Positions 7,848 to 9,564 of a stretch of 9,564 bases of DNA are shown piece after piece. The DNA is from Myxococcales bacterium UBA5297 (GTDB taxonomy: Bacteria; Myxococcota; Myxococcia; Myxococcales; UBA5297). The notes under the pieces were generated by a model. That model was not told the DNA's origin, searched no databases, and saw only the letters and a program-made list of their open reading frames with translations. The DNA is taken from assembly GCA_002408385.1 (NCBI GenBank), contig DHSB01000138.1, positions 9,496-19,059 on the forward strand, read 5' to 3'. Each line of letters begins with the position of its first letter. The first letter of the stretch is position 1. Both the position numbers and the translations under genes were made by a program.

Positions 7848-8087
7848 GGCAGGCCCCCGGATTCACTAACGTCAGTGATCCGGCTACCCGAACGGGTACG
7901 AAATCACTCCCAGGAGTGGCCCGCCAGACCTCCGGGGTTCACTACCCACTAATTTCAGTGATTTTGCTCCCCGAACGGGTACGGAAATCACTCCCAGGAG
8001 TGGCTCGCCAGACCTCCGGGGTTCAAAACCCACTAACGTCAGTGTTCCGGCCCCCGGAACGGGGACCGAGAATCACTCCCAGGAGCG
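7848..8087. repeat. Tandem array of three ~84-bp palindrome-rich units
   Basis: Three units of 83-85 bp follow murJ. The best-conserved stretch, 7901-7960 against 7985-8044, matches at 55 of 60 positions. Each unit contains, in order, CACTAACGTCAGTG or a variant (7864-7877, 7947-7960, 8031-8044); a central CCCG/CGGG stem (7885-7898, ~7969-7980, 8048-8068); and CACTCCCAGGAGTG (7905-7918, 7989-8002, degenerate at 8074-8087). A CCGG-centred near-palindrome follows (7932-7935, 8016-8019). Unit one has lost about 8 bp in its leading part. The array is visibly richer in A+T than the flanking genes and has no coding character in any frame. It could be a phased operator array, a chain of RNA hairpins, or a species-specific mobile repeat. 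Flanking 7799-7847 holds only a faint further CCGAAACGG. Confidence 0.85.
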
Positions 8088-8127
8088 CGTCGCGCCGGCT
8101 CGCGAGGCTCCGGTCCGGGTCAGCAGC

Positions 8128-8161
8128 GTTGATTTCGCACCCCGAAGGGGTAAGGGATCCA
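8128..8161. repeat. Decayed further copy of the central part of the array unit
   Basis: Bases 8128-8161 align with 7958-7990 of unit two with scattered changes. They keep a stem, ACCCC/GGGGT around GAA (8139-8151), centred 87 bp after the central stem of unit three. The flanking CACT/AGTG words are lost. The stretch 8088-8127 between it and the array is not repeat-like. From here to the start codon at 8308 I see only small stems, GACGA/TCGTC near 8180-8198 and GGCCG/CGGCC at 8254-8267. Confidence 0.5.
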
Positions 8162-8307
8162 AAACCTCCGCTCGGCCCCGACGAGGGAGGATTTCGTCTT
8201 CACTTTGGCGGCGCTCGCCATTTCTCGGGCGGCGCCAAGCCAGCCTCCGAAGCGGCCGATTGCGGCCCGAACCGTCTCCACTTCCGTCCACCCGAGGCAT
8301 CTCGCCC

Positions 8308-9351
8308 ATGACACGCTTGCTCAATCACCGCCGCAGCGGCGCCCTCGCGATGCTGCTCGTCCTCCTGTCGTGCAAGCCGTCCAAGCCGAGCGCCGAGGGG
8401 CTCGTCGGCAAGCTTCGCGAAACGATCGCCTCGACGACCAGCTACCGCGCCAGGCTCGAAGCGACGACCAAGCCCAACCCGCTCGCGCGCCCCGCGCCGG
8501 GGGCGAAGGTGAGGAGCTCGGCCGAGCTTGCCGCGGTGCTGCCCGACAAGCTCCTGATGAAGACCAAGAGCACGAGCCCCGGCCCGTTCGGCAAGCCGAT
8601 ACAGCTCGACGGCACGCTCTCCCTCGACGGCACGACCGCCTGGATAGCGATGCACATGAGCGGCGCGCCCGGCGGCCCGGTCGACAACGTGCTCAAGCTC
8701 GACCAGAAGAGGCTCGCCCCCGCCGACAAGCCCTACCAGATAGGCTTCAGCGTCAACGGCATCGGGCTGCGCGGCGGCGAGGACCTCCTCGGGTCCCTGC
8801 AGGCCTATCTGGCCGACTACGAGCTCGAGCCGCAGGCAAGCGAAGCCCTCTTCGCCGGCGAGCCCGCCTGGCGCGTGGACGGCAGCCTGAAGCTCGAGCA
8901 CCTGCTGCGCCAGCTTCCGCGCTCCGACCCGGCGTTCTTCGGCAGCTACGCGAGCATGCTCGAGCCCGGCGCGCTCGAAGAGAAGCAGCGCCAGGCCGCG
9001 CTCGACTCGATGACCCTGGCCGCGGTCCAGAGCATCGAGGGCACCTTGAAGGTCTCACTCTACTTCTCGCGCAGGGACCAGCGCCTCGTCGGCTGGGAGC
9101 AGGGCTCGGCCAAGGAGACGATCACCGAGGTGGTCCTCGAGTCGTTCGAGCCGGGCGCCGCGGTTCCCCCCGAGACCTTCGCGCCCGCCAAGGGTCTCGC
9201 CGAGGGCGCGCGCGACGGCACCCCGGAGCTGCTCGCGCTGCGCCTCAAGGCCGACGAGGTGCTCGCCGACCACGAGCTCGTCGAGCAGGCGATCACCCGC
9301 CTCAAGGCCGCCGTCGAGACCGCGGTCGCCCCGGCGCCGGCGGGTCGCTGA
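8308..9351 (+). CDS. LolA-like lipoprotein with C-terminal helical extension
   Basis: This 347-residue protein has a basic N terminus (residues 1-9), a hydrophobic stretch (11-21) and lipobox L19-L20-S21-C22, so it is exported and lipid-anchored; Lys at +2 does not signal inner-membrane retention by the Asp rule. The mature part has no membrane helix. It looks like the half-barrel fold of LolA/LppX-type lipoprotein or lipid carriers: an N-terminal helix (about 30-43), then short strands such as SYRARLEA, LPDKLLMKTKS (78-88) and DGTTAWIAM (107-115), and a late VPPETFAP (286-293), a spot where LolA proteins carry a comparable P-x-x-F-x-x-P element. The last ~50 residues are an extra charged amphipathic helix. 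This is a fold-level guess; function is unknown. A GAGG ten bases before ATG 8308 supports this start over an upstream TTG at 8260. The structured array lies in its upstream region. Confidence 0.75.
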   Translation: MTRLLNHRRSGALAMLLVLLSCKPSKPSAEGLVGKLRETIASTTSYRARLEATTKPNPLARPAPGAKVRSSAELAAVLPDKLLMKTKSTSPGPFGKPIQLDGTLSLDGTTAWIAMHMSGAPGGPVDNVLKLDQKRLAPADKPYQIGFSVNGIGLRGGEDLLGSLQAYLADYELEPQASEALFAGEPAWRVDGSLKLEHLLRQLPRSDPAFFGSYASMLEPGALEEKQRQAALDSMTLAAVQSIEGTLKVSLYFSRRDQRLVGWEQGSAKETITEVVLESFEPGAAVPPETFAPAKGLAEGARDGTPELLALRLKADEVLADHELVEQAITRLKAAVETAVAPAPAGR

Positions 9352-9468
9352 GGAAGATCGCCCAACCGAGCCAGAGCATTCGAAGGCAGGCGAGCAAGCT
9401 CCCGACAGCCTGACCAGCGAGCATCCGCGCCCGCGCCTGCCGACCGGAGAGCCCGGCGCGAGCCCGCC

Positions 9469-9496
9469 TTGCCGCCCATCGAGCGCACCGTACCTT
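9469..9496 (+). promoter_or_regulatory. Candidate promoter of the right-edge gene
   Basis: TTGCCG (9469-9474) and TACCTT (9491-9496) are 16 bp apart, matching the sigma-70 consensus at about four and three positions. The predicted start would give a leader of about 35 bases containing a good ribosome binding site. The remaining part of the 187-bp spacer from 9352 shows no gene or repeat. Confidence 0.25.
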
Positions 9497-9538
9497 CTGA
9501 ATCAAGGGACGTGGCGGCGACAGGTCGGAGGCGGGGTC

Positions 9539-9564
9539 ATGAAGTCTCTCGCGTGGAGTCTGGT
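9539..9564 (+). CDS. Start of a further gene, cut by the window edge
   Basis: ATG at 9539 is preceded by GGAGG (9527-9531) with a spacing of seven bases, the strongest Shine-Dalgarno in the window. The eight complete codons read M-K-S-L-A-W-S-L, which looks like the beginning of a signal peptide: one lysine followed by a hydrophobic run. No family can be assigned. Its direction matches the LolA-like lipoprotein gene 187 bp upstream. Confidence 0.55.

Noticed and set aside
8018..8033. tRNA T-arm look-alike (GGGG TTCAAAA CCC) in an ~84-base unit
   Set aside because: Only a 3-bp stem forms, other units change the loop to TTCACTA, and no acceptor, D or anticodon arm can be built around it.
7864..8151. 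CRISPR array
   Set aside because: The whole 84-bp unit is repeated and there are no unique spacers between short identical repeats; no cas genes are nearby.
9302..9505. 67-aa minus-strand frame with a hydrophobic stretch
   Set aside because: It overlaps the end of the lipoprotein gene, has an Arg-rich N-terminal part, no ribosome binding site, and poor codon choice.

Overview
The window is about 70% GC, with long antisense shadow ORFs, almost only G/C at third codon positions in the real genes, and no T-tract terminators. Together with the gene content (diderm envelope genes, a Cys-rich small lipoprotein, an O-antigen-ligase/TPR fusion) this suggests a high-GC Gram-negative bacterium, most likely a Myxococcota (Polyangia-like) or related deltaproteobacterial lineage. 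The taxonomic call is an inference from style and not from a marker gene.

Layout. The left edge (1-115) may hold the 5' end of a minus-strand gene that leaves the window. At 264-2825 (minus) lies a large polytopic O-antigen ligase/polymerase-like protein with a C-terminal TPR half. A short divergent spacer with a candidate promoter separates it from a run of plus-strand genes: a 93-aa Cys-rich lipoprotein (2984-3265), a PAP2-type membrane phosphatase (3469-4134), a polytopic GT-C-like membrane protein (4496-5920), the lipid II flippase MurJ (6116-7798), a LolA-like lipoprotein (8308-9351), and the first eight codons of another gene with a strong Shine-Dalgarno (9539 to the right edge). The plus-strand genes are separated by roughly 190-510 bp, so they look like neighbours of related theme and not one tight operon.

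Theme. Five of the six complete genes are predicted to act in or on the cell envelope: undecaprenyl-linked glycan ligation, lipid-phosphate hydrolysis, probable glycosyl transfer at the membrane, lipid II flipping, and lipoprotein handling or sensing. The sixth is a small exported lipoprotein of unknown role.

The most unusual part is non-coding. Between murJ and the LolA-like lipoprotein gene there is a three-unit, ~84-bp tandem array (7848-8087, plus a decayed further copy at 8128-8161). Each unit is a string of small palindromes whose centres fall every ~21 bp (two DNA turns). The tetranucleotides CACT/AGTG alternate four times per unit, so each unit can adopt two mutually exclusive folds. 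The 361-bp spacer before the GT-C-like gene is a second structured region, made of REP-like adjacent hairpins, nested inverted repeats and two competing hairpins. A sequence related to one of those hairpins also lies beyond the 3' end of the minus-strand gene (169-183).
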